From the NCBI GenBank assembly GCA_902728285.1, contig CACVBU010000726.1:2311248-2375247 (forward strand): a stretch of DNA of 64,000 nucleotides. Reading direction: 5' to 3'. The stretch comes from Clytia hemisphaerica. Lineage: Eukaryota; Cnidaria; Hydrozoa; Leptothecata; Clytiidae. Shown here piece by piece: positions 1 through 22,756 of the stretch. The position numbers and the translations under genes were made by a program. The notes under the pieces were generated by a model, which saw only the letters and a list, made by a program, of their open reading frames with translations, was not told the origin of the DNA and ran no database searches. Numbering within the stretch: the stretch's first letter is position 1; every line of letters starts with the position of its first letter.

Positions 1-3000
1 TCATTCGCGTTGTAATGTGCCTTGTAATGTTAATCATTTGTCATTCATGACTTCGTAATGCCTTTCGATGAAGAGCCATTCCCCCTTATCCCACACCCAG
101 TGGGATCTACTCCCTGCCCATTGGAAGGATTAGTGAAAAATCAGTGACGCAAATACTCTAAAATTGCAGCCTCAGTTTAAATTTTACTCGAGTCTCATTT
201 TCAGAAGAAAAGAGGATTTTGTGCTGTACAAAATAGAATTCTAAATCGTTATAATAAATTCGTTATTGCATTGGATTTTTTTCTTTTTTTCCCTCTGGTA
301 AAAAGGATCCATCACTGGCTCATTGCGATTTTCTGTAAGGAAAGAGGGAAATTTGTTTCAATAGTTCCACCCCTTAAATCCAATAGGTAAAACTACGATT
401 CGATATACAGATTGTCACTTAAAAGTTGAGTAGCTCTTACGTCTTGGATTTGATTTAACCAGGCACTTTAGGCCGATCTTCAAACTTTTAATTCCTGTCA
501 AACTTGATTCATTGGAAAGCTCTATCTTTTCTCGTTTAAAGAGGGGTCCTTGACCTCATAAATAGAAAAAAAGTTATAGGATTTTAAGTGAAGCTGATTG
601 GGTGAAAATAACAACGCCCACAAAAGATGAACTTTAGACTCCACGCAAACCAACCTGTTTCATTGATTGTGTGTGGTCTAAGTAAAATCTAACAATGATA
701 GAAATGAAAATGACAAATTTTCTTCATTTTTCAAAATCCTCACTGAAAAATATTGTGCTATTTTTTTCATTCCCACTGATTTTTCTGGCTCAAAAGCAAT
801 GGAATTCGATCCCCAGCCGTATAAAACATGGAATTATCAATCCCATTGAGTTTTGGTCTGTTATTTTTACCCCTATTGGCTGAAAAAATCCTGCTGGGTC
901 TGTGAGAAGGGGGTGTTTTAGCGCTTAAGACTCACCTTATAGCCCATTTCTAGTCCCAGTCTACTACTACACCGCTGAGTGGTTCTTTCCGGTTAGCTAA
1001 ACCTAACTCCGGAACTGAGGGATTTTTAATGATTTCGTAGCTAACATTAAAAGGAACACAAAATATTGATGAAAACTGACTTGGTTTTGGCTCCTCAAGC
1101 GCTGGATAAATCATAACGTAGTTTTTCAAAAGATGTAGTCTTTGGGACTTGAATTAAATAACCAGATTTAAAGGAAGATAGACAGGGATTTTTAAGGGAT
1201 GGATCAACGGTTCTGAAGTTGTATGAGTTGGACTAAACTTTTGAAATCAGATCTGATTCAACTTTTGAATAAATTAGGCTTATTTAAATTAGACTTTGGA
1301 CTAATTCAAATGATAACAAGCTCGATAACAAGAAAGGAGGGATCGGAAGAAAGCAAGACAATCTCGTTAAAAAAGCATATTTCTCCTTTATTAAAAACTT
1401 ACAGCAGTTCCTTTTTATTGACCTTTTATTTTACTTTAAGCATTTCTTGATTTTGGACATCGCAAAATGCACCTACTGGAGTCTTTTTAGAGTTATAATC
1501 CTCTTATGATTTGTGTTGTTTACTACTGCTGAAAGTAGTAAATATAATAATAACATTAAACCTTATATGGTAAATATATTAATTGCAAAGTGATGACTTG
1601 CTTTGTCCATTCAACTTTGGACTAGATCATATGACCTGCTAAAGCCTCACGAAATTAATAACATACCAATTTGCGTTAATCAATAAATTAATTCTTTCTA
1701 AGAATGACCCCGTCCTCGATTTTGTTGTTGTTGTTTTTTTCGCTTGTTTTCAAAACAAGATTTTTGAATTAAATATAGATTACAGCGCAACATCCTGACA
1801 AAAAGTTTGTCAATAAACGGAATGTAAAAACATAATACTCAAGGTTCCTCAAGCCTCCTATAGCAAAACAACCTCAAAGTCAAACTTGTATCCAGTTCCC
1901 TTAGCTCGCTTTTATAATTCTGATAGTGATAGCACTCATGAAAGGTATTTCACGATTATATTCAATCAGTAAGATCCGGAAGTGCTAGTTTGAGTCCGAG
2001 ATTCCCTTAAAATCTTCCAGATTGAAATCATTGAAAATTCAAAGAAATATGGTCGAAATTTCGACCTGTTCACACGTTACAGTTTCGAAACAAGTGTGAA
2101 CGTGAAAATTCGAAACGTCAAAAAAGAAGACGTTATACAAAGCAAAGCAGATCGAAACGGTTTCGCTCGGCTCCACTATTTTTATTGGAAAGGAACTGCT
2201 CCGTTTTCTTCCGAAACGTTCTGAAACCAATATGAACACTTTCGATCTGTAACGGAAACCATACAGAAACGATACGAAACCTTGCTCCTTTCACTTTCCA
2301 CTTCTGCATTTCCACTCTCTTCTCACCCTTTTCGCTCTCTTGATCTCTTCGTGTTCCCTGATCCTTTTGTGTACCTGGTTCGCTTCTTGATCTCTTTTCA
2401 ATCTCAGATCACTGTTTGTCTCAATCTAATTTATACATTGATCCTTTATAATTGAGAGATTTACTGATAGACAGACGCTACAAAAAATTAATTTGAGGCT
2501 GAAAAGTTCATCGTTTAATTGGGTAAATAAGTAATTAGCGATGGTGATATTCTTAACATATTTACAGAGAGAGAGGAAATAAATTATCAAATTAGAGGGT
2601 TCACTATCCGTGGGGGGGGGGGGCGGTACTAGGTTTGCCAGGTATGACAGGTATGTCCGAGGAGACAGTTTCTAAAATCTGCACTTTGAGAGAGATTATT
2701 CTTCCCAATTTCCATTCAAAATGGAACTCCAAATTACAAGAATTTATGACTCAAATGCTAATTTAAGATTTTTTTACCGCTTTGAGAGACTTTTGAGGGC
2801 GTAAAAAACGGAACCTTACGGCTCTTGGTAATTTATTTGTAAAATGCTCTAAAATGGCATCCTTAGGTTCAGTAGCCAAATTCCATTGGTGGTGTTCTAA
2901 GAAAATTCTTAATTTTTTGCCCAATTCCATTATGTATGTACTGTATACAATTCATGACACACTAAATAATTCTTTGCGACTAAAACCATTATATTCCAGG

Positions 3001-3728
3001 AATTATAAATTAAACATTACAATTAAAATGACATAGCATATTCAAAGTTCATTATAAACAAAATACTAGTAGAGTAGAAATAAACAAAATGAAAACAGAA
3101 AAATATGGATAATTTCAAAGAAAAAGCAATCAGATGTAATATGGTGAAGAACAGCATCAATTAGGTTTTCAGCGTAATGGCATGCATTGGCGACGTAAGA
3201 AAATACTTAGGTTTAAGCGACGTAGCTTGGTCAAGAACGTTGACGTTAACGTAGCTTGACGTCTAAGCCATACCTTAATTTAGGCTTTCTGGTTTCGTGT
3301 AAGAGAAACGAAATAATAAATTGAAATAATAAACAAAATAAAAATATAAGAAAACAACTAATACAAAACAATAAATTAAGAACCAAAAATGAAAATGGAA
3401 AAATAAAGAAGAATTGTCACGGAGAGGCAAAAAAGGCAAAAAAGGTAAAAATCCTAATATAAAGGCACCTTATGCCACCCTTTTTCATAACTGAATTCGT
3501 GACGACAAAAATGAAGACATACAACAAACATTATTTCCTAAATATGCGTCTCCCATTCATGAGTGGAACAGGAAAACTGTCCTTAAAGTCAACTAGCACC
3601 ATTAATATATGATTTACCACGCATATCCCATTAGATGCTTTTTTGAAGTTTTTGTGACAGGGTTGGAGAAAGTATCTGGTCAACGTTCGTATCCAGAATA
3701 TCCGTGTTAAGGAACTAAAGAGAACGTC
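1..3728. other. gene-free stretch, left edge
   Basis: I find no exon with recognisable protein similarity on either strand; the open frames are short and AT-rich and look like chance. A perfect 16-bp palindrome (GGTCGAAATTTCGACC) at 2051-2066 begins a 230-bp patch rich in the word CGAAAC. 3180-3290 is rich in GACGTA words. 2610-2826 is a truncated relative of the G-run element at 4028. The stretch includes the 3' flank of the cytidylyltransferase gene, whose stop codon is at 3729; I see no clear polyadenylation signal. Confidence 0.6.
2610..2826 (+). repeat. truncated copy of the G-run element family
   Basis: It begins with a run of 12 G and continues with ACTAGGTTTGC-like and GGTATGTCCGAG words, as at the left end of the element at 4028-4381. 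It also carries CTTTGAGAGA words at about 2685 and 2782, and ends with a CCTTACGGCTC segment matching the right-end interior of that element. The terminal C-run is missing, so the right end is truncated or decayed. Confidence 0.6.
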
Positions 3729-12771
<9,043 letters not shown>

Positions 12772-13523
12772 TTAAAACCAGGCAGAAATTTGTGTTTCTG
12801 GTCTTTGCACGAAGCGTTGCGGTTGCTTTTGGAAATGGCGGAAGTCAACGTTTGCGGACCTTTTGTTTGTTTATTTCGATTTTTAAAATCGCCAGGATAA
12901 CTCACCAAACATATCGAGCGGAATCCTGCCGGATTTTCGAAATGGGCGTTTTAAGGGTCTTAACACACTTCAATAATAAAGCCTGATGCACACTATATTA
13001 TTGTTTCCTAGAATTTTATATGACGGGCGCGGTCATCTGTGTAAATTCGTAACCCTAGTACCCAGTTTCCCATATTTCAAACTAGATTATGAGAATTACG
13101 TCCTGCCTGAAGCAAGATTCTTTTTTCGTCTGTTTTCGCACCACAATAGACAAGGTGTCATCCCCCAGCAATTAATTAAGTCATGGGCTCGAATCTATGG
13201 CGGTGATGTGTGCTACCTTCCCTGGGTACCAGAGGCCAAGTTTTCATAGAGAAAACATTTATTCGAGCTGTGATACTCACGGTAGATGTGTTCGCCATCA
13301 ACAAAGACCCCGCAGTCAGCCTCCTAAATGGCCTAAATAGCAAATTCATATTTCCCGAATGAAACGATTTGGAACTAGAAGATTGACTAGCCGGCTCCTA
13401 ATCATTGCCCCCAAGAGTAAAGAATTAGCTACAAGATCAAGGACGCAGTGTGAGAACATAATCTCCAACAATCATATTCATAAATCAATGGTCTAGACAG
13501 AGCAAAAAAAACATGTAAAACTA

Positions 13524-13739
<216 letters not shown>

Positions 13740-15354
13740 CTAGCTAAAGAATACAGAAGTAGATATAATTGTATGTATGTAGTATAACAACTATACCTGA
13801 GACGGCCGACCTAAGTTTCCTATGTTAGAAAGACTCTGCGTTTACGTTTTCCTGCCTTTACTACCGGACGATATAATCGTCTACCATTACCGAACACAAA
13901 TGAGTATTTCCACGTTTATCATTTTGCAAATTTTTTTTCCATAACAACAACTGTAATAGAAAATTAAACAGCAGATCAGAACCAAATATTTACTCGACTC
14001 GAGTAAAATTTGAGAAGCGCATGCTAAATAAAAAGAAAAATTCTGCGATATTTAGCGTGGGAATGTCAAATAATGAACAAAGTTTATGCATTAGTCTATC
14101 TATTCTTCTTGAGTAAGTTACAGTTCTGCGTTTTTCAGACCTCCAGAGATATCCGACTGTTTTGTATAATATATGAATGAGTATCAAAGTGCCTTGTTGT
14201 AAGCCACTACGCCAGCGAAATATGCAGTAAAAAGACACAAACAAAAAACGTTAAATTATCTAACCTCGTTAAAAAATATCCTAGTTTTTTAGGTTTTGTG
14301 TCATCACCTATACATCTATGGCATTGACATTGGCATCAGTTTAATGAAACACACACGAACTTCAGTCTTTTCAGTTCTGAGCTACTAGCTACTAAACACT
14401 CCTTTGTGTAGTACAATCATGGGCGAAAATTGTGAGACAACCCTCCTTCCCCCAGTGACAATGTTGAAGGGCATTGGAAATAAGGTGGGGAGGTCTTTCA
14501 CACTAAACATTACCACTGCCACTGGGGGGAAGGGGGACAGTTCCATTATTTTTCCAGAGCATCTTCCAGTGTTTTTCTTAAACATTAAAGTCTAATTGTA
14601 GTTACTATCGAGCTGAGGCACAATATGGTAGGTTCTTAATACTGCAAATATACGTGTTGGCACAATATGGTAAGTCCTTAATACTGATATACTGGTCATC
14701 AATGGTTACTTTCGTCTAACTTAAAGAAAACACCAGAAATTAAAAGCAACATACGATTACAAAGCGATCAATGGTTATCCGACTAGCAAATTCTAACAAC
14801 CTGCGATTTATCATCAAACTATACTATGATCAAACTCAATGAGAAGTTTGGACACGCCCGTTTGCAAAGTTTATTTGAACAAACCTTCTTGTGTACAACC
14901 CTCTTAGTTAAAAAAAATTTCTTTCGTTTCTTATCGTACGAAATAAGTTATTAAAATCAGAGATAACATATTTCTGAGACCGCAGAATCAAACATGTTAT
15001 TGATCTGTTGTAAGTTGTAAATCTCATTTTGAAATTAATTTGTTTACCCGTCGTAAACAAAACATAAAATCATCTAGTATGGACTTGATATCTTCTGGTC
15101 GAGACCTGTGTGGCGTATTCTTTACAATTTCCAGCCATTATTCAGACTGCTGTGAAAAATTAAACAATATAAAATCGATCCTACAATAGGGTGCTATAGC
15201 ATCCACTAACGAATGCAGGTTTCCTCTTATACTACCCACGGCTTTTTAGAGGTCGGCAATTCTGCGACTAATTTAGACTAGTAAACCACGTCGTTGTATT
15301 TCGCTGCAGCCTTACACTTGCAATGGGCTCAATACATTCGCTACGTGGCTTCAC

Positions 15355-15384
15355 AGTATAAGAAAGCCGCGGCTTTCTTATACT
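15355..15384. repeat. perfect 30-bp palindrome
   Basis: The sequence is a perfect inverted repeat with no spacer, half-site AGTATAAGAAAGCCG. It interrupts an open frame of 85 codons that has no recognisable similarity. Neighbouring bases do not extend the symmetry. Confidence 0.9.
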
Positions 15385-16138
15385 ATGGTGGCTTTCCAGA
15401 CCACTTTCTCGCGGCAATTTCTATTTTTTATGGGAACTATTTAAAGCACTATCCCCGCGTTCCTGTGTACAAGGAAAGGCAGACGCTTACAATTCTGAGA
15501 GTAGTTCAGATTTTGAGGTTTTTACCAGTTATCACAAGCGGTTTTCACTGAGGAGGTTTCAAACTTCATATAATATATTCTCCATGATAAACTTGATACT
15601 CACGAACTCCTTAATACAACCATACATGTAAAACGAACTGGTAATTTATTATCAAGCACCCGGATCATAAGCTCTTGATTAAAACTTCCTTTCCATTATA
15701 ACGTGCAGTGTAATACCGTTGTTTTTCCTCATTGCAAATTTTAATCCTGTGTTTATTACGTTTTATCCGGTATTAAACAATTTTGTCGAAAAAAAAAATA
15801 GTACAAAGGTTGACTTTATGCAGATATCTTTGACTCTGTCGATGTCAGAAACTGATAATTAACCTTTATGCTCTTTAGGTCTTTTTCATGAAAACATGAA
15901 ACGTTACCTTAAGTCATGTATCTTCGGATTTTACTAAAACTACTTCCTATTCATAAAAAAATCAGGAGACATAATCACCATGGAGATTGCTTGAATGTAC
16001 GAGACAAGTGATGTTCGTGACGTAATTTATTAAAAGGTCTATTAACTCAGAACCATAAAAAGGTTATGTTAAGGCTCATCAATTAGAAAGTCTTAGGATT
16101 TAAAGAAAGCTGCTGTTCAAAATCATGCACCATTAATG

Positions 16139-16318
16139 CCCCCCCCCCAGCGATTTGCGTGAAATGCGTAAATGGGTGTTTTTCACTTGGATGAATGCGT
16201 AAATTGGAAAGTTTTGCGTAAACAAAAATTGCGTGAATTGCGAAAAGAGATTGCGTGAATGCGTGAGTTTCGGAAAAAATTTGCGTGATTGCGTGAATTG
16301 AAGGTCCGCTGGGGGGCG
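16139..16318. mobile_element. about 180-bp C-run element with internal TGCGTGAAT words
   Basis: The left end is a run of ten C followed by AGCG; the right end is CGCTGGGGGG. The interior is almost entirely variants of TTGCGTGAAT/ATGCGTAAAT (at least eight). The flanks CCATTAAT and TCATTGAT may be a mutated 8-bp target duplication. Non-coding. Architecture parallels the element at 4028. Confidence 0.6.
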
Positions 16319-18246
16319 CTCATTGATAGCTAATCAAAACTTGATTGGAAACCTGTCTTCAGTTGGGCGACAGTTTTAGGTGAATAATAGTTGCCAACAC
16401 AAATAAATCGCACTGTCATGGAACATCTGAACACCTTAATCCCGAACGCCCCAAGCAAAGCTAAAATATCAAAGATTCCGGAGACTAAAAATTCCATACT
16501 TTTAAAACCTGAAAGAAACATTCAACCAGACCAACAAACCGACATTTGCTCTGACACGAGTACAACTTTGTCTATTAATGAAACGCAAATCAGATAAAGT
16601 GTATTTGACTATAAGAGAAATGATCATCATATAATGACATACTCTTACACAAGCTTCCTTCCTATTCTTAATAAAGATAAACATAAAGTAAAACATAATC
16701 CGCTATGGAATGGTTTTGTTATAAAGCATGTATTTACAAGCTTTATGGGAGAGGGTTTTAAAACTGAAGTTTGGAGAAACAAGTGTATTTATTTTAAATT
16801 TCTCTGCACCCGATAAGTTTTGGCGAATTTTGAAAACATTTCCAAGTACATCCCTACCAACATGGATTCTCGCTACGTTTTTGTAAATGTAACAAAAAAT
16901 CTTTATGAAAATTATATTAATCTTCACTCGTCTCAGGCTTTCAACTTCCCAATCTTCCAAAATTCAAATCCACACAAGAATTAATCAAATTCTTATAATA
17001 TTAATACTTCTTCATAGCTGACTGGAATACTTTACTGACTTACCAAACAACAAGATGTCTGACAAAAATATCTTTAAGATTTCCCATTCGTAATTACACA
17101 CAATCATCAAGAGGGGAAAATAGGTTTGTTTACGATAACCATTACGATGAGGGTAGGGACGCCTTCGACGCCTATTATGTTTTAAAAAGATACATTAACT
17201 CTATTTTGAACGCTAATTATAAAATTGATAATTGTTCCTGTATCTATAAACACATCAGGAATTTGAGAAGAGAATCTTTCTGTAGCCATACAGTAGGCGT
17301 CAAACTTAACATGATCATATACATACACCTACGAGCTAGATAGTCTTCGTGAAAATCGTTGGTTTGACTTACGTCTTAAGGTAAAGAACAGATGAAAATA
17401 AAATTCAAGAATAAATTAACAAAGAAATATACTTTCCTGCCGGAAGTCCATGTACACTCCATAATGAATCCGTCATGACATCTAATGAGAAAATTATTTA
17501 AAAGTGAAATCATTACATAAGAGCAGTTCCACAAAAAGATGAAATCAGATGAATTGAAATTTCTGATTTTTCGTCAGTCAATTTGAAAATGAAAGATGAA
17601 TGAGATGGACAGGAGGTGTGATTTTTCTTAAACATAGTTGCCATGGCAATGTTACACGTGTGATAATCAATAATTCAAAGACCAGAAATACCAAACAAAG
17701 TTCTCAAAATTTATATAGGTTATACCCAGGCCCAATCAACGTTGACACCAACAAATTCAATATATCCGAAAATTTGGCAAATGATAGTAAAACTTCAAAG
17801 TAGTGTGTAATGGTGTTTCAAAACTTAGTTTAGTATTTTCAAAATTTCATAAAAAAAATCCAAACTCTTTTTATGAACATTGAAATTTGAAAATTTAAAA
17901 ATGATCCATAACTTTCAACACCTGTTGCCCCATTTTTTACAAATGAGTCTTTATTTCTGATGAATTTCAGTTTTATCATTTCATACTCTTTATATAAGAA
18001 TTCTAGCAAAATACAGTTAATGTCGCGTGCAAAAAAAAAACAACAACTAAAAACGAAAATACAAAAAAATACTACTATTTATACAGATAAAGTGACAAAA
18101 GAAATTTCAATAAGACAAGATAAGATAATAATACTTTAAATAAGATACATTAACTAACATTTTCGCAAAAATTCGATTTAAAGACTGTTATTATTAAGGA
18201 TATAAGTTCAGTTAAATTATCACAAGAGGGAGGGCAAATGTCTTTT

Positions 18247-21200
18247 TTAATATTGATGGTTGGCGACAAAGAGCGATTCGTCGGCGGCCGCGCTCTTTTC
18301 CTCACCCTCGTACAATCCACGGCAAGCCAGACTGTTCATTTTAGCTCTATGTAATAAGACTTTTTGAGCCTCGGCAACGTTTTCAGGTTTTCCTGCCCAT
18401 GCTTTCAATACACTTGCTTGAAGGGCACGTCCGTAGGAGAAAGTAAGTGACCATGGTCGGAGTACTGCGAAAAAAGAAGGAAATAATTAAAGTTTTTCAT
18501 GGACTGTACTGATTTAAAATATTCAAAAAGTTTGCTGAGATTTTGTAGATAAACGTACAGAAAAACGAAGAACTTATCTTGCCCTCTGGAATACTGATTA
18601 ATAAAGTAGATACCTTATACCCAGAAATGGTACGTACTGTATGTCATAGATTTTAAACACAACTCATGGAATTCAAAGCATCTACAAACAATTTATAATA
18701 AAAAATCTACTTACAATCCACTTTGTTCATGGCGTTCAAGTTAGCAGTAGCTTCTAATTCAGACTGTCCACCAGAAAGGAAGGTGACACCTGGCATACAG
18801 GCTGGAACAGTTCTTCGAAGGGCGGTCACAGTAGCTAAACCAATCTCTTCAGCTGTTGCTTTTTTTGAGCACGAATTTCCTAAACAAATTGTTGAAACTT
18901 TTAAAAACCCTTTGAAACTAACTAAGAAAACAAAATCGACACTCAAACGTTTTAGAAAAAAGAACAGAAAACAAAATTGTCCCCATTGAGTAGATAAAAT
19001 AACTAAACTGTTCCTTGCCAAGCCACAGAAGAAAAGAGCTTCAATATAAAAATTTTGTTTTGATACTGACCTGGAGTAACCATGTTTGGTTTCAACAGAG
19101 TGCCTTCCAAATAAACATGATGGTCTACCAAAGTTTTGTAAACACAAGCCAAGACACGTTCAGTAACACGAAGGGAGGTTGCAAGGTCGTGTTCTCCATC
19201 AATCAAAATCTCTGGTTCAACAATGGGGACTAGTCCGTTAGCTTGACAAATGCTGGCGTATCTGGCCAATACTTGAGCATTCTCCTGGATAGCAGTATCG
19301 GTAGGGACACCTACTGGGGTGTTGATTTTGATAACACATCTCCATTTGGCGAAAGTAGCACCAGCTTCATGGTATTTCTTACACCTGTCTGCAAGTCCAT
19401 CCAATCCTTGCGTGGTTCCTTCATTGTTGGTTCCTGAGTATAATAAAGATAATAATCAGTACTGAAAGCCATTCGAGAATGTTCAAACTAAAATCATCGT
19501 CTGTTGACTGGCTGTAAAGATAACATAACACGAATAAAAAACCAAAAAACCAAAAGCTCTGACAGATTCTTTTTTACTGAATGTTCAGAGTATATTGTTC
19601 TAATTTCAAATAAATCTTGCACACTTTCAAATTGAGAACATTTACATCACCTTCAAGAAAAAATTACCAGCACAATATGTATCTTTCTTCAAACAAACAA
19701 AGAACAATCAAATCTGACTTCCAAACAACGTAAACATGGACTTATTTTGTTTTCAAGATATAAGACTAGTAACTAGGTTTAACATCAATGTAATCCAATA
19801 GCACTCATTTTGAGCTACTCATTTATACATCCAAAGAAGTATTTTTATTTCATGAGAATACTGTGTAGACTACAAACATTGAAGGGGTTCATTATACACA
19901 AAAAATATAAACATGGGTAACAATCAATATACTGTACTAACTGGCTTGTTCAGGCAATTCCATAAATTATTGATCTCTGTCAGTTAGTCACACTAGCGTC
20001 CCGCCGAAATATGTATCAAAGATTAATGCTGGGAAAACCCTATATTGTTTACCTGACTCTCAAGCATAAAAGGGACTCATTAAAAATAACCCGGCGCTTT
20101 TTAATGAAATTAACATTCTCAAAAACTATGTATGAGAAATTGCCTAAAATTTGAGCCATAGATGAAAAAATTTGAGCCAAGCCAACCTTGAGAACTAATT
20201 TGAAGATCAACTCCCCAAGAAAAAGATCACACGGGAACCCACCTAGATCTGCGCACCGCCGGATAGGCTATTTCCTGGAAATTTTGCCGAACCTCAAACA
20301 CTGACCCATTTACATGTGCAGAATTGTTTTTACTTTAGCATATAAACAAGGCCTTAAAAATCGAAGCGCTGTCTAGAGAATTGAATAACAAATTTTGGTT
20401 GGTTGATTTTGGCTGCTGCACGTTTTATTTTGTTTCAAACTTTCAATTTTTAATTAATTGTCTTGCAAACTTGATTCAGGTAACTCTCATCCTTGTCGTT
20501 GCAAATACATCCTGTAGATGACTGATGTTGTTTTTTCTGAAAGCTTGATTTCCTAGTGTGACTAACAGCCTGTCAAACATTACCTTCACAAGCTATGGAC
20601 TTTCTTACAGAGGTCAATATTTTACAATATCTCATAAACGGTTAAAACAAAAGCTTTACTTAAAATATAGAGAGGCGTTGTGCTATAGAGGCGTTGTGGT
20701 ATAGTGGTCATTGACCTTGGTTGCTACACAGGCAACCGAGGTTCGATTCCCACTCATAGCGGTTCACTTGGCAAGTGAATGAACCTTCGCCCAGGTCAAC
20801 CCATGCCATGTGAGGGGAATTGGGTAGTCGGTTCAAGGTGCTGACGGGGCACTAATCGAAAGCATCTATACCGTGAGTGGTCCTAAATCCGACAGCCCTG
20901 CCTAAATCCGATGGGGACTTTCAAAGATACAAACTAAAATAAAAACAAACCTTTCGCTGTGACACAATGAAGATACCAAAGTGTCAACTAAACTGAGAGA
21001 TTTGATACACTGAACCAATTGAACCAAATAACAACAATTGCTTCTTATACAAAACATAATTTTTTATTACAAAATTGTTAAACGTTTTAAACACGAGCAA
21101 TGGATTCAGAATAATAGAGGTAATTATTTTTACAACTCACATTTTATTGATCACATTAATTGACATCTTGACATAATAGTCATTTTGTTAGATGTTTTGT

Positions 21201-22190
21201 TTCCAGAGTTCTTGCAATAGTTTATTGATCAACTTGGAGAGGAAATTTTGGTAAACATAGATTTTTTTTCATAGCAGTTATTTGAGGGGTCGGATTTAGG
21301 CAGGGATGTCGGATTTAGGACCACTCACGGTAGTTGCAAGAATGGGCCTTAAAAGCCTCCTGCGCATGCGACTCAACCAAATAGATAGATACTGTAACTT
21401 GGTCTAATGTCGACACCCCTCTAATTCTGACACCCTTTTTATCAGCTGAAATTTATAGAAAGGTTAAAACTGTTTTTCTTTTCTTATTAGTCAGAGAGGA
21501 ATAATTCTTTTTCAATCAGTGATTCAAGCTTTCATATTATTCCTTTCTCTAAAGAAGGGTGTCGGAATTAGATGAGGGATGTCGATATTAGACCAACTTA
21601 CGGTAGATAGCAAGCAGTTCCCATGTAAGTAATAAACAATATTTTCCTTGTAGACTTTTTATGCTTTCCTTCCTTTTTAAGCTTATATACCTTCTTAATA
21701 GATTGCAGCAAAACAAAGGTCTGAGTAGCTGTAAATTTCCAACCCTGTCAACACGTTGGATACCTTAAAAGAAGATACTATCCCTATGCAATCTCCTAGT
21801 GCCCCTGTATGTCATGACTTTTGCCAAATATTTAAAGAAAGAAAGCATACCATGCAGAGGGACAATTCCCTTGTCTACTTTGATACCAGGATTGGCTCCC
21901 ATTTCTTTGATAAGTTCAACAAATGGTTTGCCGTTGTCATCTTTTTGATACAGAGTTTCTTCATACAAGATAACACCACCTAAACAGCTTCCTAAGCTTT
22001 TTTCACCCGTGAATAAAAGCTGACGGTACAAGCGTCTGTTTTCTTCAGTATTTTCAACTCCTATCCCAGCAAACCTTTTGCCAATTGTTCCTGTGCTCTC
22101 ATCAGCAGCTAAAATTCCTTTGCCTGGTGCACAAATGGATTTAGCTACCTTAGCCAAATCGGATTGTTGTTCATCACTCAGGAATGGCAT
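18247..22190 (-). CDS. ALDO: fructose-bisphosphate aldolase, class I
   Basis: This glycolytic enzyme reversibly cleaves fructose 1,6-bisphosphate to dihydroxyacetone phosphate and glyceraldehyde 3-phosphate. Minus-strand coding exons are 21851-22190, 19071-19433, 18715-18879 and 18247-18464. All are GT-AG and in phase, giving 361 residues against 363-364 in vertebrates. Visible catalytic elements are the AADEST aspartate (D30), KVDKG, the FAKWRCV lysine, VEPEI, the Schiff-base lysine in [22 protein letters not shown], and FSYGRALQ with its phosphate-binding arginine. The protein ends in NHQY, keeping the C-terminal tyrosine. The start is the Met of MPFLSDEQQ; an in-frame Met 40 codons upstream (22310) is probably 5' UTR, because the family begins near this residue. 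A possible AATAAA lies 3' of the stop at 17950-17955 on the minus strand. The first intron (2.4 kb) carries several mobile elements. Confidence 0.95.
19981..20566. mobile_element. inverted-repeat element, copy 2 (CAGTTAGTCACACTAG ends)
   Basis: Second copy of the element at 8044-8674, in the same orientation. The left end CAGTTAGTCACACTAG is intact. The right end CTAGTGTGACTAAC is followed by AGCC instead of TG, so the last bases have changed. Internal deletions and substitutions break any frame shared with copy 1. It lies in the first aldolase intron. Confidence 0.75.
20685..20868 (+). mobile_element. tRNA-derived SINE
   Basis: The head has an RNA polymerase III A box (GTGGTATAGTGGTC, about 20695-20708) and a near-consensus B box (GAGGTTCGATTCC, 20738-20750) at tRNA spacing. 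The implied cloverleaf is imperfect and is followed by about 110 bp of unrelated body, so this is a SINE rather than a tRNA gene. A short duplication of its start (GAGGCGTTGTG) lies immediately upstream. It abuts the inverted-repeat element at 20869. Confidence 0.7.
20869..21332. mobile_element. TACCGT-type inverted-repeat element A (464 bp)
   Basis: The left end (TACCGTGAGTGGTCCTAAAT, then CCGACA) is the near-exact reverse complement of the right end finishing at ACTCACGGTA. The terminal word is repeated within each arm (CCTAAATCCGACA, then CCTAAATCCGA). TA at both outer edges suggests a TA target. No coding capacity. It is related in plan to elements B (21390) and C (24963). Confidence 0.75.
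21390..21605. mobile_element. TACYGT-type inverted-repeat element B (216 bp)
   Basis: The left arm (TACTGTAACTTGGTCTAATG, TCGACACCC, then a second TCTAATTCTGACACCC) matches the reverse complement of the right arm ending ACCAACTTACGGTA. TA at both edges. Only 57 bp from element A in the aldolase intron, but not a copy of it: the arms differ while the plan is the same. Confidence 0.7.
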
Positions 22191-22498
22191 CTTTATAGTT
22201 GATTCTTCAAAGTAGAAGGTTGGACTGAGACAGCGAAAGTACAGGACGTGACTATCAGCAGCAAGCGCAAGCGAGTGGGCAGCAGATGTAAAATCACGCT
22301 GATGCAGCAATGTTTTTAAATCGAACGATAGCCTGGAAGTCCAACCGAGGACCTGGTTTTCACTTAACTGGCCGCGCGTGCGTAATCACAAAAAAAAAAC
22401 AAAAAACAACAACAAACAAACAAAAACGACGAGCATCGAGAAAAAAATTCCCTACCGGTTAAAACTACCTTACGGTCAATCGCGTACCTTGAGTGCCA

Positions 22499-22756
22499 TA
22501 CACGTTTTTTTTTTATAAGAACAAACTATATAAGAACATAAGGCTTCGAGGCCCAAAAATTTAAGAACATTCTAAGAACATTCTAAGGCTTTGGAGACTT
22601 AAAAACATGGATTTTCTTAAGAAATTAAATCAAAATGCTCGAAAAATGCTGAAAATAAGAACATTTTAAGAACATTTTTAGGCTTCAAATCCAAAAAACT
22701 AAGAACACCCGAAGGCTTCGAAAATTTTTGACGTTCTTATAAAAAAAAAACGTGTA
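22499..22756. mobile_element. 258-bp inverted-repeat element (TACACG-T10-ATAAG ends)
   Basis: Perfect inverted ends: TACACG, ten T, ATAAGAAC on the left, with the exact reverse complement on the right. The outer TA on each side fits a TA target duplication. The interior repeats AAGAACATT and AAGGCTTCGA/AGGCTTT words. A relative with ends TACATG, ten T, ATAAGC lies at 42880-43038 in a PRPF8 intron. Confidence 0.8.

Noticed and set aside
15294-15551. Plus-strand open frame of 85 codons
   Set aside because: No recognisable similarity, no splice context, and it is crossed by a perfect palindrome; probably chance.
18707-19147. Single minus-strand ORF of 146 codons as a gene
   Set aside because: Only its 18715-18879 part is an aldolase exon; the rest is intron read-through.
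20685-20760. Functional tRNA gene
   Set aside because: Good A and B boxes, but the stems mispair and a SINE body follows directly.
22191-22310. Upstream in-frame Met of aldolase (40 extra residues)
   Set aside because: The aldolase family starts near MPFLSDEQQ, and the extension has no similarity; read as 5' UTR.
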